Assembly (NCBI GenBank): GCA_938010435.1
Contig: CALLUS010000013.1
Coordinates: 154,173 to 218,172, forward strand
DNA from: an uncultured Rhizobiaceae group bacterium
GTDB lineage: Bacteria > Pseudomonadota > Alphaproteobacteria > Rhizobiales > Rhizobiaceae
Length of the DNA stretch: 64,000 nucleotides
Reading direction: 5' to 3'
Made by a program: the position numbers and the translations under genes
Notes under the pieces: generated by a model
What the model saw: the letters and a program-made list of their open reading frames with translations, nothing else
What the model was told of the DNA's origin: nothing
The model's database searches: none
Part shown: in pieces, positions 55,681 through 64,000 of the stretch
Layout: the number at the start of each line of letters is the position of its first letter
Position numbering within the stretch: position 1 is the first letter of the stretch

Positions 55681-56231
55681 TTTCTGGCTTACCGAAGTAT
55701 TTTTAATTGACCATCGTGAAAGATTTACGGGACGCGACATCCCTCAATCAATAACCGTGTGGCTCATCTTCCAACCCACAACGAACATCTGAAAAGCAAT
55801 ACGCAAGACCCATAAATTTTCCATCACTTATACTAAGAATTGGATTGAACTCCAGATACCACCTATATTTACGAGCAATGGCTCGTATTGTTTGGTTATG
55901 GAGGGGCACTTTGTGCGTTATTTGCTTATGTGTGAAGCATAACAAAGGCTTTACCTATCTGCCGTCATCATTAGTCCGTTCTCACGGCGTGTGATCGGCC
56001 AATTTATGCAAAGCAGGCAGCGAGCTTATCGCAATCATGAAGATGCGCCTCCCGATGAGTTCAATTGCATCAAGATATTCTACTAGCCGAAAAAGAAACT
56101 GGCGATAAAAAGAATGTTGTCACCTCTCGAATTCAAACGACAATAAAAATGAAGACCAAGGATGTTCAGAAAACTCCGGGCTATTCACCACAAATACAAA
56201 ATCACCTTCACTAGCTTTACCGATAGTGGTT
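55681..56231. other. Intergenic region with a possible gene remnant
   Basis: 551 bp without a convincing gene. A 65-codon minus-strand reading frame (55748-55945; contains YRWYLEFNPILSISDGKF) has a protein-like composition but lacks an evident ribosome site, and I recognise no family. A short plus-strand stretch near 56000 also reads without stops. The region sits at the switch from housekeeping to glycan genes, so decayed DNA is plausible. Confidence 0.35.
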
Positions 56232-57221
56232 TCAGCGTTTGTAAACGTCGCCTTTTTGAGCCCATTCATAGGCTGAAGAAACCATCAGGTCTATTTGCGA
56301 ACGGCGCGGAACCCAATTCAAAACCTCATGCGCCCTAGTTGAGCCGCTGACCAGCTTAGCGGCATCACCGGCCCGGCGTGGGCCAACTTTCACATCCAAT
56401 GTTTGGCCGGTAACTTTTTGAACGGATTCAATGATTTCCATAACACTGAATCCGTTTGTTGTACCAAGATTGAGAGCAGTGCTTTTACCGCCATCAAATA
56501 AATAGCGCAATGCCGCTATATGAGCGTCAACCAGATCGGCCACATGGATGTAATCCCGCACACATGTTCCGTCCGGAGTACTATAGTCATTTCCAAAGAC
56601 GGTCAGGTTAGAACGCTGCCCCAATGCTGCTTCCAGAGCGATTGGGACAATATGAGTTTCGGGCCTGTGATGTTCGCCAATCTCCTCCTCCGGATCGCAT
56701 CCGGCCACATTGAAATATCGAAGAGCGATGTAGCTTAAATCACTGGCGGCTGACATATCACGCAACATGTTTTCGACCGACAGTTTTGATGCACCGTAAG
56801 CGTTCAACGGTCTCATATCCGTATCTTCTTGTAAAACCACATTGTCGTGGTTCCCAAAAATAGCGCAACTAGATGAGAAAATCAGATTGTTGATATTCTC
56901 CAAGCGCATCACCTCCATCAGATTGTAAGAACCGATAAAATTATTTTTCCAGTAAAGCTCCGGCAACTTACTGGCCTCACCAACGTTGGAAAGTGCGGCA
57001 AAATGCATGACAGCTTTTGGACTATGCTTTCGCACGACCTGGGTAAGTCGTTCAGAGTCAAGCAGACAGCCCTTTTCGAACGGGCCAAAACGCACAGCAT
57101 CCTCCCAACCCGTGACGAGGTTATCATAGGTGACGGGTTCAAATCCCTCACGGGAAAGCACCTTACAGGCATGAGAACCGATGTATCCTGCTCCACCTGT
57201 CACAAGAACTTTTGGTTTCAT
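56232..57221 (-). CDS. galE: UDP-glucose 4-epimerase
   Basis: 329 residues. Rossmann start VLVTGGAGYIGSHACKVLSR, then LIFSSSCAIFGNHDNVV (Ser of the triad), AYGASKLSVENML (YxxxK) and YFNVAGCDPEEEIGEHH. Substrate part DGTCVRDYIHVADLVDAHIA and NLGTTNGFSVMEII are GalE-specific. It makes UDP-galactose, a plausible precursor for the divergent glycan operon 172 bp away. Confidence 0.95.
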   Translation of the reverse strand: MKPKVLVTGGAGYIGSHACKVLSREGFEPVTYDNLVTGWEDAVRFGPFEKGCLLDSERLTQVVRKHSPKAVMHFAALSNVGEASKLPELYWKNNFIGSYNLMEVMRLENINNLIFSSSCAIFGNHDNVVLQEDTDMRPLNAYGASKLSVENMLRDMSAASDLSYIALRYFNVAGCDPEEEIGEHHRPETHIVPIALEAALGQRSNLTVFGNDYSTPDGTCVRDYIHVADLVDAHIAALRYLFDGGKSTALNLGTTNGFSVMEIIESVQKVTGQTLDVKVGPRRAGDAAKLVSGSTRAHEVLNWVPRRSQIDLMVSSAYEWAQKGDVYKR

Positions 57222-57393
57222 TGATCTTCTTCAATTCTGGTGATTACAACAGGTATCAATCCATAGCATATTTCATCCTTGTCAGGGGCTAAAAACTTAT
57301 CAGTACGAGGGAGATATAGGACATTGTGGCCAAGTAGTTTTTTCGACTATAACCTGTTTCTGAAGGCCTCTTAAGAACGAGTATTTAATTTTT

Positions 57394-58422
57394 ATGGATG
57401 CCAGATCAATCTTTGCAGTTCAGGTTACCGCGACCAAATCTTTTGGTGGCATTGAAACAGCAACACTGGCCTACGACGAACTTTTTCAAGACATCGGCAT
57501 TGAATCTATTTGTTTATACAAAGGCCCTGGGATGTCCATGCTCAGTGAAGCTGGTTTGCACGTAGTCCCACTTCCAACTGCCATGATTAATATGTTTCGA
57601 TATGTGCCCGGACTTTCGCGGGCAAACGTTGCCGCAATCCGCAAACGGGCAAAGGGTCGACAAATTCTATTCGTAATCCACAGTGACCGAGCGCTTTCAG
57701 CCTTGCGTCGTTCATTTCCTGATGCCTGGTTCATCGCGCCCTGCCACTCAAATAAAGCAATGAACAAGAAACAAGCTGATCTTGCCATTACCTTAAATGC
57801 GGAGCAGCAAGACTTAGTGACGAAAACTCTTGCCGGGTCGAATTGCAAAGCAATTCAGCTTGGTAACCCGTATAAAAGTAAAGGTGAAACTGCCGCAAAA
57901 GGCGAAAAATTACGACTGGTTTTCTGCGCTCGGTTCACAGATGTAAAGAATCCGCTTGCCATCATTAAGGCCCATGCGGCTTTAAACAATCCACCTGAGC
58001 TTGTCATGATAGGAGACGGTCCTTTGATGGAGGTCGCGCGGAAAACTGCGGAAAGCAATGTTGCGTTTTTGGGCTGGCGCGCACAGCCTTGGAGTGAGAT
58101 CACGCAAACTGATATTCTCGTCACCCCTTCATCTTGGGAGGGTTTGCCCTTTATGTTGCTTGAGGCGCTGGATCGTCGAATTTCCGTTATAGCAAGTAAT
58201 ATTGCTGGCCATCGGGCGGCACTTGATGATGCCGCATACGGAACTCTATTCCCGCTTCATGACCATGATGCGTTGGTTACAACATTGAAGCAAGCTGTTG
58301 CCAAACCTGAAGAATTGAGAGAAAAAGCAGCATTAGGTCAGAAGAGCGGGACAGATAGGTTCGCATCGAAAGTTTTTTGGCAAAATTTGAGCGCTGAACT
58401 ATCAAGAATATCTTCACTATGA
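57394..58422 (+). CDS. Glycosyltransferase, GT4-like
   Basis: 342 residues. N-terminal acceptor half (FGGIETATLAYDELFQDIGI) and C-terminal donor half with LRLVFCARFTDVKNPLAIIK, ELVMIGDGPLMEVARKTAES, VTPSSWEGLPFMLLEALDRR, the E-x7-E motif of retaining GT4 enzymes. Cytoplasmic or membrane-associated transfer of a sugar to a surface glycan. First gene of a five-gene operon: its stop overlaps the next start (ATGA). Confidence 0.88.
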   Translation: MDARSIFAVQVTATKSFGGIETATLAYDELFQDIGIESICLYKGPGMSMLSEAGLHVVPLPTAMINMFRYVPGLSRANVAAIRKRAKGRQILFVIHSDRALSALRRSFPDAWFIAPCHSNKAMNKKQADLAITLNAEQQDLVTKTLAGSNCKAIQLGNPYKSKGETAAKGEKLRLVFCARFTDVKNPLAIIKAHAALNNPPELVMIGDGPLMEVARKTAESNVAFLGWRAQPWSEITQTDILVTPSSWEGLPFMLLEALDRRISVIASNIAGHRAALDDAAYGTLFPLHDHDALVTTLKQAVAKPEELREKAALGQKSGTDRFASKVFWQNLSAELSRISSL

Positions 58423-59126
58423 GTTTCTACATAAATTCCTCACGTCATTATCTGAACGACGTCATGGCGACATTCGCAGCGGAAACAAAGCCCGATATGC
58501 TGGTGTTGGACGCTGGGGCTGGAGATGCACCGTACCAGCACCTTTTTGATCATGCGCGTTATGAGACCGCTGATCTTAAGACGATCGACAAAAATTATAC
58601 GAATGTCACTTATCAGTGCGACCTTACGGATATTCCCGTTGAAGATAATCGTTTTGAGCGCATAATCCTCAATCAAGTGTTGGAGCATGTGCCTGACCCT
58701 GTTGCGGTATTAGCAGAATTATGCAGAGTGATGAAACCCGGCGGTAAATTGCTCTGCTCAGCTCCTGTCATTTTCGACGAGCATGAACAACCCTACGATT
58801 TCTACCGCTACACTCAGTTTGCCTATCACCCCCTTATGGAGAAAGCGGGTTTGAAGGTTGATCACATCTCGTGGCTGGAAGGATATTTTGGAACCTTCGC
58901 TTACCAACTTCGAAGAGCTGGGAAGCAGCTTCCCGTTTTCCATCCTAAACTAAAGGGAAGTTTCGCGGGAGTTATTGCAATTCCGGTTCTTTCTTTCGCT
59001 AAGCTATTGGCTCGAATTGGCGCGGGTTTTTTTTCGCGGCTGGATATCGTTGCTAAAATTGACGACCGGGGTATGCCACTCAATTATGTGGTTCTTGCCA
59101 GCAAGCCTGATGGAGATTCCGATTGA
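58419..59126 (+). CDS. SAM-dependent methyltransferase, class I
   Basis: 235 residues. Motif I LVLDAGAGDAPYQHLFD at about residue 25, then NQVLEHVPDPVAVLAELCRV and MKPGGKLLCSAPV, the Methyltransf_11 pattern. The C-terminal part (DFYRYTQFAYHPLMEKAGLK) is typical of sugar or lipid methylases in glycan clusters. Overlaps both neighbours by 4 bp, so translation is coupled. Confidence 0.9.
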   Translation: MSFYINSSRHYLNDVMATFAAETKPDMLVLDAGAGDAPYQHLFDHARYETADLKTIDKNYTNVTYQCDLTDIPVEDNRFERIILNQVLEHVPDPVAVLAELCRVMKPGGKLLCSAPVIFDEHEQPYDFYRYTQFAYHPLMEKAGLKVDHISWLEGYFGTFAYQLRRAGKQLPVFHPKLKGSFAGVIAIPVLSFAKLLARIGAGFFSRLDIVAKIDDRGMPLNYVVLASKPDGDSD

Positions 59127-60208
59127 CCCAGATAAGTTCTATCAACCGCACAGATGCGGCCTCGCGTGTTTCTGATACTCCGTTTGAAATGACGGTGTTC
59201 GATACCTCCATTGGCTCACAAAACGTGGGGGATCAAATCATCATGAAAGCTGCGTATCAGGAGCTGAGGTCATTATTTCCACAGGCACATCTGTGGACCT
59301 TGCCGACCCATGACCATTTTGGCCCGGCAGGGCGCAAACGCCTGCGGCATTCTTTATTCTCGATTGCCTGTGGTACCAATCTGATCCATCAGAAGATGCC
59401 CCGAAAAGGGCATTGGCGTTTGCCAAAACCATTCCCGTTTCCAATGGGACACTATCATCCTAAAAACCTCGCTTTAATGGCTGTTGGCTCGAACGGTGCT
59501 GCACTATCCTCAGATGCGACATCGTTTCTGAAGAAAACTTTGTGGCCGAAAGTGCCGGTAAGTGCTCGGGACATTGCAACAGAAAACATCTTGTCGAACG
59601 GCGGACTCTCAGCATCCCATACGGGGTGCGTTACAATGTGGAACTTGCCAAAGAACCATACCGAAACTCTACCAAAAGAAAAGGCAGATGCAGTTGTTGT
59701 TTGCTTAACCGGCACCCGAAAAGCGCCGTTAAATAGGGTTGAGTTTGATATATTGCTACTCAACAAACTCACCAAAGCCTACAAAAAACGCTATTTCTGG
59801 CCACAGGGGCAAGTTGATTTGGAGTATTTTCTATCGCTTAATCATCCTGGTTTTGAAATAATTGAACACTCATTAGAAGCTTATGAAAAGCTACTCTCCA
59901 CTTGTGAAACATCGCTGGATTATGTCGGCGCACGCCTTCATGGCGGTGTTTTGGCGATGATGCATGGCAGGCGCCCGCTAGTGGTGAAGGTTGATAATCG
60001 CGCTTCGGATATTGGCGACAGCGTGAAACTTCCCGTCATAGGTGTAGAAGATCATGAGCGAATTGATTTGCTGTTGAACGACCCCAGAGAAACGAAACTT
60101 TCTGTACCCTATGATGCAATTGATGCATGGCGCAAAAATCTCATTGGTGCTGTAGAATCCGCTTTGCCATCTCATATTGATCTTAAAAAATTTGTTGGCC
60201 GTGAATAA
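59123..60208 (+). CDS. Polysaccharide pyruvyl transferase family protein
   Basis: 361 residues starting at TTG 59123 within a TTGA overlap with the previous stop; an ATG inside (MTVFDTSIGSQ) would remove about 22 residues. DTSIGSQNVGDQIIMKAAYQ is the family N-terminus; ARLHGGVLAMMHGRRPLVVK near residue 275 is its conserved C-terminal motif. Members add pyruvate ketals from PEP to exopolysaccharide, or act as related sugar modifiers. Confidence 0.85.
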   Translation: MTQISSINRTDAASRVSDTPFEMTVFDTSIGSQNVGDQIIMKAAYQELRSLFPQAHLWTLPTHDHFGPAGRKRLRHSLFSIACGTNLIHQKMPRKGHWRLPKPFPFPMGHYHPKNLALMAVGSNGAALSSDATSFLKKTLWPKVPVSARDIATENILSNGGLSASHTGCVTMWNLPKNHTETLPKEKADAVVVCLTGTRKAPLNRVEFDILLLNKLTKAYKKRYFWPQGQVDLEYFLSLNHPGFEIIEHSLEAYEKLLSTCETSLDYVGARLHGGVLAMMHGRRPLVVKVDNRASDIGDSVKLPVIGVEDHERIDLLLNDPRETKLSVPYDAIDAWRKNLIGAVESALPSHIDLKKFVGRE

Positions 60209-61179
60209 TGAGGGGAATTCAAAAGTCCACTGCCACTCTTTTTAACAGATACTCGGAAGTTTTTCTGGCTTTACGCAATTCAGTGCGTTCGATTCATGGG
60301 CATGACCTTGGCGGCTCTGACCTGCGTATATTGTCATTTGGCTGCTCTATTGGCGCTGAAATGTTGACCGCGCGGGCCTATTTCCCCGATGCTACAATAT
60401 TAGGATGCGATATCAACGAGGAAGCTCTAGTTGTTGCAGCCAATACGTTGATCGACGATGAAGGTCAGGTTTTTCGATCAAGGCCGGAGGTAATCAAAAA
60501 CTTCGCGCCCTATGATATTATTCTCGTAAATTCGGTTTTGTGCCTCTACCCCTTGCCTAAGGGGAAGGAAGAACTGAAGGACCATTTTCCATTTTCAGTA
60601 TTTGAAGACCTAAGCAGTGTTCTCATCGAATCACTCTCAAAAGACGGACTATTCGCACTCTACAATGCCAACTACCGGTTTCATGATCTTGAGATGTCTA
60701 CCGGCTTTCAAAGCCTGTTAACGCCTCAGATTGAAGGTAACGGCTTTGTTGATAAATTTGCTGCTGATGGAACCCGTTTGACTAAAGCAACACAGCATTT
60801 AGGTCAGCGAACCTATTCACATCAAGTGCTCGGTGACGGTTTGAATGATCGTGATTTTAGAGATTGCATCTTTCACCGCAGCCGCAAAATTCAGCAAATA
60901 AAGGAAGTGGGGAGAATTGTGGGGGACGCTGCCCAACTCATTCTTGGTCTCAGCCCATATCAGTTAAAAAAAGACGAAATTGCATCAGGTCTTTACGAAG
61001 TTGCACTTGAGGGCCGAATCAGGCGAAGGGAGTGGCGCAAGAAAAGCCTGAACGGATCGGTTGTGTCCTTTGGTAGTTGGGATTTGACGACAAATCAACC
61101 TCCCATAGAATCCGATTTGTTTATCGACAAGGCAACACCTCCACGGAAAACTAACAGCCTGAAGAGATGGTTCTCATGA
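60208..61179 (+). CDS. CheR-like SAM-dependent methyltransferase
   Basis: 323 residues; the ATG overlaps the previous TAA (TAATG). DLRILSFGCSIGAEMLTARA and ATILGCDINEEALVVAANTL form the SAM site in the CheR-like style; NFAPYDIILVNSVLCLYPLP follows. There is no CheR N-terminal helical domain or NWFY motif, so chemoreceptor methylation is unlikely. In this operon it probably modifies the glycan or its lipid carrier. Confidence 0.75.
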   Translation: MRGIQKSTATLFNRYSEVFLALRNSVRSIHGHDLGGSDLRILSFGCSIGAEMLTARAYFPDATILGCDINEEALVVAANTLIDDEGQVFRSRPEVIKNFAPYDIILVNSVLCLYPLPKGKEELKDHFPFSVFEDLSSVLIESLSKDGLFALYNANYRFHDLEMSTGFQSLLTPQIEGNGFVDKFAADGTRLTKATQHLGQRTYSHQVLGDGLNDRDFRDCIFHRSRKIQQIKEVGRIVGDAAQLILGLSPYQLKKDEIASGLYEVALEGRIRRREWRKKSLNGSVVSFGSWDLTTNQPPIESDLFIDKATPPRKTNSLKRWFS

Positions 61180-61850
61180 GTTTACTGACAAATCTCTTTT
61201 TGCCATCAATTGCTCGCAAGGTCCGGAAAAAACGACTAACTTATCTCTCACGTGAAAAACTTAAAAGCCTAGTCCACTGTATTCGCCAAGTGAACAAGGA
61301 AAAGGTTGATGGCGATGTATTGGAAATGGGGATTGCGCTTGGGGGTTCCGGGATTGTTTTAGCAAGTTTAATGGGGGAACGACACTTCTATGGGTACGAT
61401 GTCTTCGGACAGATTCCTAAGCCGGGAGCGGATGACGGTGAAGACGCCCATATGCGATTTTCAAGAATCGAAAGCGGAAAAAGCAAGGGGTTAAAAGGGG
61501 ATCTGTATTATGGATATCACAATGATCTTCTCAATGAGGTTCGCCAAAACTTTGAAAGCTTCGGATACCCGGAAGATGGTTCACGTATAAATCTGATCGA
61601 AGGTCTTTTTCAAGATACATTGCCAAGTGACGGTGCTGCGGTTGCGTTGGCTCATATCGACTGTGATTGGTTTGACCCAGTGAAGCTTTGCCTCGAACGC
61701 ATAGGACCCCGCATCAGCCCGGGCGGCTTTATCATTCTGGACGATTTCAACGACTATGAAGGATGCAGAAAGGCAACGGATGCCTATCTAGAAAACGCTC
61801 CATTCGATATATTCATCCATGAACCTCACGCGGTTCTTCGTCGGCGCTAG
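61176..61850 (+). CDS. TylF/MycF-type methyltransferase
   Basis: 224 residues from ATG 61176, the A of an ATGA overlap. KVDGDVLEMGIALGGSGIVL gives the SAM site, HFYGYDVFGQIPKP the lid, and HIDCDWFDPVKLCLERIGPR with PGGFIILDDFNDYEG holds the metal-binding Asp residues. TylF relatives O-methylate sugars. Last gene of the coupled operon. Confidence 0.9.
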   Translation: MSLLTNLFLPSIARKVRKKRLTYLSREKLKSLVHCIRQVNKEKVDGDVLEMGIALGGSGIVLASLMGERHFYGYDVFGQIPKPGADDGEDAHMRFSRIESGKSKGLKGDLYYGYHNDLLNEVRQNFESFGYPEDGSRINLIEGLFQDTLPSDGAAVALAHIDCDWFDPVKLCLERIGPRISPGGFIILDDFNDYEGCRKATDAYLENAPFDIFIHEPHAVLRRR

Positions 61851-62230
61851 TCAAGTAATTTAGCGCCCCTCTTTGATGGCTTGCACAAGCGGTCGTTTTT
61901 TTTGCTTTAGGCTATTGAACAGTTTACGAGAACGGTATGGGTGATCATTGCGTCATGCAGGCGTATTCAGTGATTACTGGGTCAGTCAGCCCCTGTTCTT
62001 CAACTGTTGATTTGGAAATTCATGGGGCTTCACCCTGTACGAGATTGGTAGTGTAAAAAGAAATTGCGGATATGGATTGGTCCAGCCGGTAAGTGCCCCG
62101 CAACAGGCGTTCTCAGCTCGTTTATTGATGAAATCATTAATCGGTGGGGATGATGACGATCCAGAGCGGGTCACGCTTTCTGGTGATGCAGGATTTTTGA
62201 TCGAGAACATTGAGGCTCTAAAAGCAGAAA
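61851..62230. other. Non-coding stretch between glycan operon and tRNA
   Basis: About 380 bp. A weak hairpin (GCTT-N4-AAGC near 61879) followed by a T8 tract at 61896-61903 could terminate the glycan operon. No credible gene: reading frames here run through the tRNA gene. Confidence 0.4.
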
Positions 62231-62258
62231 ACCCCGACCAAGTTGTTGGTTCGGGGCT
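62231..62258 (-). terminator. Terminator after tRNA-fMet
   Basis: CCCCGA plus CCAA pair with TTGG plus TCGGGG across a one-base bulge, loop of 4. The minus strand continues into GTTTT. It ends the tRNA transcript 15 bp past its 3' end. Confidence 0.8.
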
Positions 62259-62272
62259 TTCTATGCCGTCAG

Positions 62273-62349
<77 letters not shown>

Positions 62350-62641
62350 ACAGTTCCGCATATCTGCTGCGGAGACATTACCTAGTCACAATCATCATTC
62401 AATGAAAGGCCTTTAATGCAGTTTTTCATTAAATATTCAAAAAAAATCAATTGGGTGCATTAAATGTGTGTGTCACTCCTCCTGTACCATGGGACATGGC
62501 ATAAATCCGACGTCTATATGATGCAAAAAAGACACCAATAGCGTTATTTTTCTCCTGAGTAGAAGCCGGATCTTTTCATTTTATAGCAATACCCTCTAGG
62601 TTTAATATCCCTTAAACATCCCGGTAAATATAATTTTTGAG

Positions 62642-63397
62642 CTATTCAGGTCGATACCTAAGAGCTTTTTGAATGCGTTTAGAACGCATTCTCCCAGCGT
62701 AATGGGAAAATAGCATGCCCTTCCAACCTCCAAATACATGGCGTCTTCCAATCCACATTTTTATAAACATGGTGAGATACTCAATAGGCAAGCGCAAAAT
62801 CAGCTTCAAAGTCCCCCTCACTGCAACCCTTGATATCTCATGGGCTGAAAACTGCTCCCATTTAGAAGCCAAGTCCTGCCATGTGAGAAATGAATGGTGA
62901 TAAATAGGGGCATTAAGAGGTTCTACCCGCACATCCGGTGACAGAACAACGCGATCAAAAACAGGATGATCGCGAAACCGTGCAATCTGTCGATTATAGA
63001 GGCGAACAACTTCATAGCCAGCAACTAAAGGCTTGGGCTTATTATCGCCTGGATAAACATGGAGTATACGCACGGTCAAACAATCAACATCATTCGATAC
63101 CCAGGGTTTTCGCATGAGAATTTCGGAAGCAAGCCCTTCGGTTAACTCTTCATCAGCATCTAGATTCAGCACCCATGTGTGTTGGCACTGATCTTCACCA
63201 AAACGCTTTTGTGCTCCATATCCAGTCCATGGTCTAAAGAAGACACGAGCACCTAGTTGTTTAGCTAATGCCACAGTCTCGTCAGTCGAACCAGAATCAA
63301 TTACGACGATATCTTTAGCAACCAATTGAGCAGCAATGATAGTTTTTTCGATCCGTGCAGCTTCATTCAAAGTAATGATAAACACGGATAACGACAT
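62642..63397 (-). CDS. Family 2 glycosyltransferase (WaaE-like)
   Basis: 251 residues from ATG 63395-63397 (MSLSVFIITLNEAARIEKTI) with GGAG nine bases upstream; longer in-frame readings run into the rRNA terminator. GT2 core: VVIDSGSTDETVALAKQLGA, RPWTGYGAQKRFGEDQCQHT, WVLNLDADEELTEGLASEIL with the DxD, and YNRQIARFRDHPVFDRVVLS. The basic C-terminal helix resembles the LPS-core WaaE/KdtX group. It lies between 5S rRNA and tRNA-fMet. Confidence 0.88.
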   Translation of the reverse strand: MSLSVFIITLNEAARIEKTIIAAQLVAKDIVVIDSGSTDETVALAKQLGARVFFRPWTGYGAQKRFGEDQCQHTWVLNLDADEELTEGLASEILMRKPWVSNDVDCLTVRILHVYPGDNKPKPLVAGYEVVRLYNRQIARFRDHPVFDRVVLSPDVRVEPLNAPIYHHSFLTWQDLASKWEQFSAHEISRVAVRGTLKLILRLPIEYLTMFIKMWIGRRHVFGGWKGMLFSHYAGRMRSKRIQKALRYRPE

Positions 63398-63472
63398 CGA
63401 TATTTTCTCCACAAAAATTACAACACAGATATCCATTCCATGCAGTTGAAGGGAAATAGTACACGTTAACAA

Positions 63473-63517
63473 AAAACCCTCCCCGAATCTAACATAAGCT
63501 AAATTCGAGGAGGGTTT
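63473..63517 (-). terminator. rRNA operon terminator
   Basis: AAAACCCTCC and GGAGGGTTTT with an extended CGAAT/ATTCG inner stem; the minus strand ends in T6. It follows 5S and precedes the glycosyltransferase gene. Confidence 0.9.
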
Positions 63518-63556
63518 TAAAATTCGTAAAAACATATACATCAAATGCGTTCAGCA

Positions 63557-63674
63557 GACCTGGCAGCGACCTACTCTCCCGTGCCTTAAGACAAAGTACC
63601 ATTGGCGCTGAGGCGTTTCACTTCCGAGTTCGGGATGGGATCGGGTGCAGCCACCTCGCAATAACCACCAGGTC
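63557..63674 (-). rRNA. rrf: 5S ribosomal RNA
   Basis: On the minus strand GACCTGG opens and CCAGGTC closes the terminal stem; internal GTGAAACGCC, GCGCCAATGGTACT and GGGAGAGTAGGTCG are canonical. Ends are accurate to a few bases. Confidence 0.96.
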
Positions 63675-63765
63675 GGCAAAACGCATTCGCGTATATTATT
63701 CGTGAAACTGTATTTCTAAATCAAGATTATTTGCCACACATCATCCAAAGACGATGGTCACAAGT

Positions 63766-64000
63766 AATGAGAACGATCAAGCCTATCGAGCTATTAGTAA
63801 TGGTAAGCTTCATGCCTTACAGCACTTCCACACCCATCCTATCAACGTTGTAGTCTACAACGACTCTCAGGGAATACTCGTTTTCAGGTTAGTTTCCCGC
63901 TTAGATGCCTTCAGCGGTTATCTATTCCGTATATAGCTACCCTGCAATGCGGCTGGCGCCACAACAGGTCCACCAGTGATACGTCCATCCCGGTCCTCTC
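63766..64000 (-). rRNA. rrl: 23S ribosomal RNA, 3' end (partial)
   Basis: The minus strand reads toward ...GCTTGATCGTTCTC at its 3' end. The conserved segments CGCTGAAGGCATCTAAG and GGGAAACTAACCTGAAAACG of the 23S 3' domain are seen. The rest lies beyond the window. Confidence 0.95.

Overview
The window is chromosomal DNA of an alphaproteobacterium, most likely a marine member of the Hyphomicrobiales (Rhizobiales). The support is a Brucella-type Omp10-like lipoprotein, an Omp25/31-like barrel protein, an efp / inositol-monophosphatase / MotA-like neighbourhood as I remember it from rhizobia, the alphaproteobacterial cell-cycle factors RcdA and TrcR, a C4-pathway hemA, a cysteine-free L31, and an rRNA operon whose 5S gene is followed at a distance by initiator tRNA. 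The DNA is moderately AT-rich by eye. I see no insertion sequence, integrase, phage gene or CRISPR array.

Layout. 1-17.9 kb is mostly housekeeping: a MotA/TolQ-like channel (partial), suhB-like phosphatase, efp, a Sel1-repeat protein, a divergent ThiE-like protein, two divergent DUF465 genes, purE-purK, rpsU, a TPR lipoprotein, a small cytochrome oxidase subunit IV, an Omp10-like lipoprotein, a sigma-54 response regulator, a long-tailed DUF882 (M15-like) protein, rcdA, DUF1192, trcR, a class V aminotransferase, an ABC exporter and rpmE.

17.9-35.2 kb is an accessory catabolic island. Twelve minus-strand genes, read from 29.9 down to 17.9 kb and joined by ATGA or TAATG overlaps at several junctions, encode a sugar-type ABC importer (binding protein, two permeases, ATPase), three NTF2/SnoaL-like proteins, a histidinol-dehydrogenase-family enzyme resembling sulfopropanediol dehydrogenase HpsN, an SDR, a double cupin, a MetE-C-terminal-like protein and an alpha/beta hydrolase. 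A fourth NTF2-like gene is divergent from the binding-protein gene, and a near-perfect LacI-type operator lies between them. A LacI repressor, a ThDP-dependent enzyme and a YeeE/YedE sulfur transporter follow. The set looks like a complete uptake, oxidation and cleavage pathway for an unidentified small polyhydroxylated, possibly sulfonated, compound.

35.4-41.6 kb holds a TTC38-like protein and a compact opgC-opgG-opgH operon for osmoregulated periplasmic glucan. 41.7-52.9 kb holds a small membrane protein, an outer-membrane barrel and a signalling block: a membrane GGDEF/EAL protein, an alpha-oxoamine synthase with a CqsA-like EGAR motif, three single-domain response regulators, a multi-TM hybrid histidine kinase and a REC-GGDEF-EAL protein. 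This is a candidate alpha-hydroxyketone-like signalling module that outputs to c-di-GMP. 53.1-55.7 kb has a cytochrome c, hemA and idi.

56.2-61.9 kb has galE and a divergent five-gene, stop/start-overlapping operon (glycosyltransferase, methyltransferase, pyruvyltransferase-like, methyltransferase, TylF-like methyltransferase) for decorating a surface glycan. The right edge is the 3' end of an rRNA operon on the minus strand (23S partial, 5S, terminator), with a family 2 glycosyltransferase gene lying between the 5S gene and tRNA-fMet.

All family calls come from reading motifs by eye. No database search was possible.
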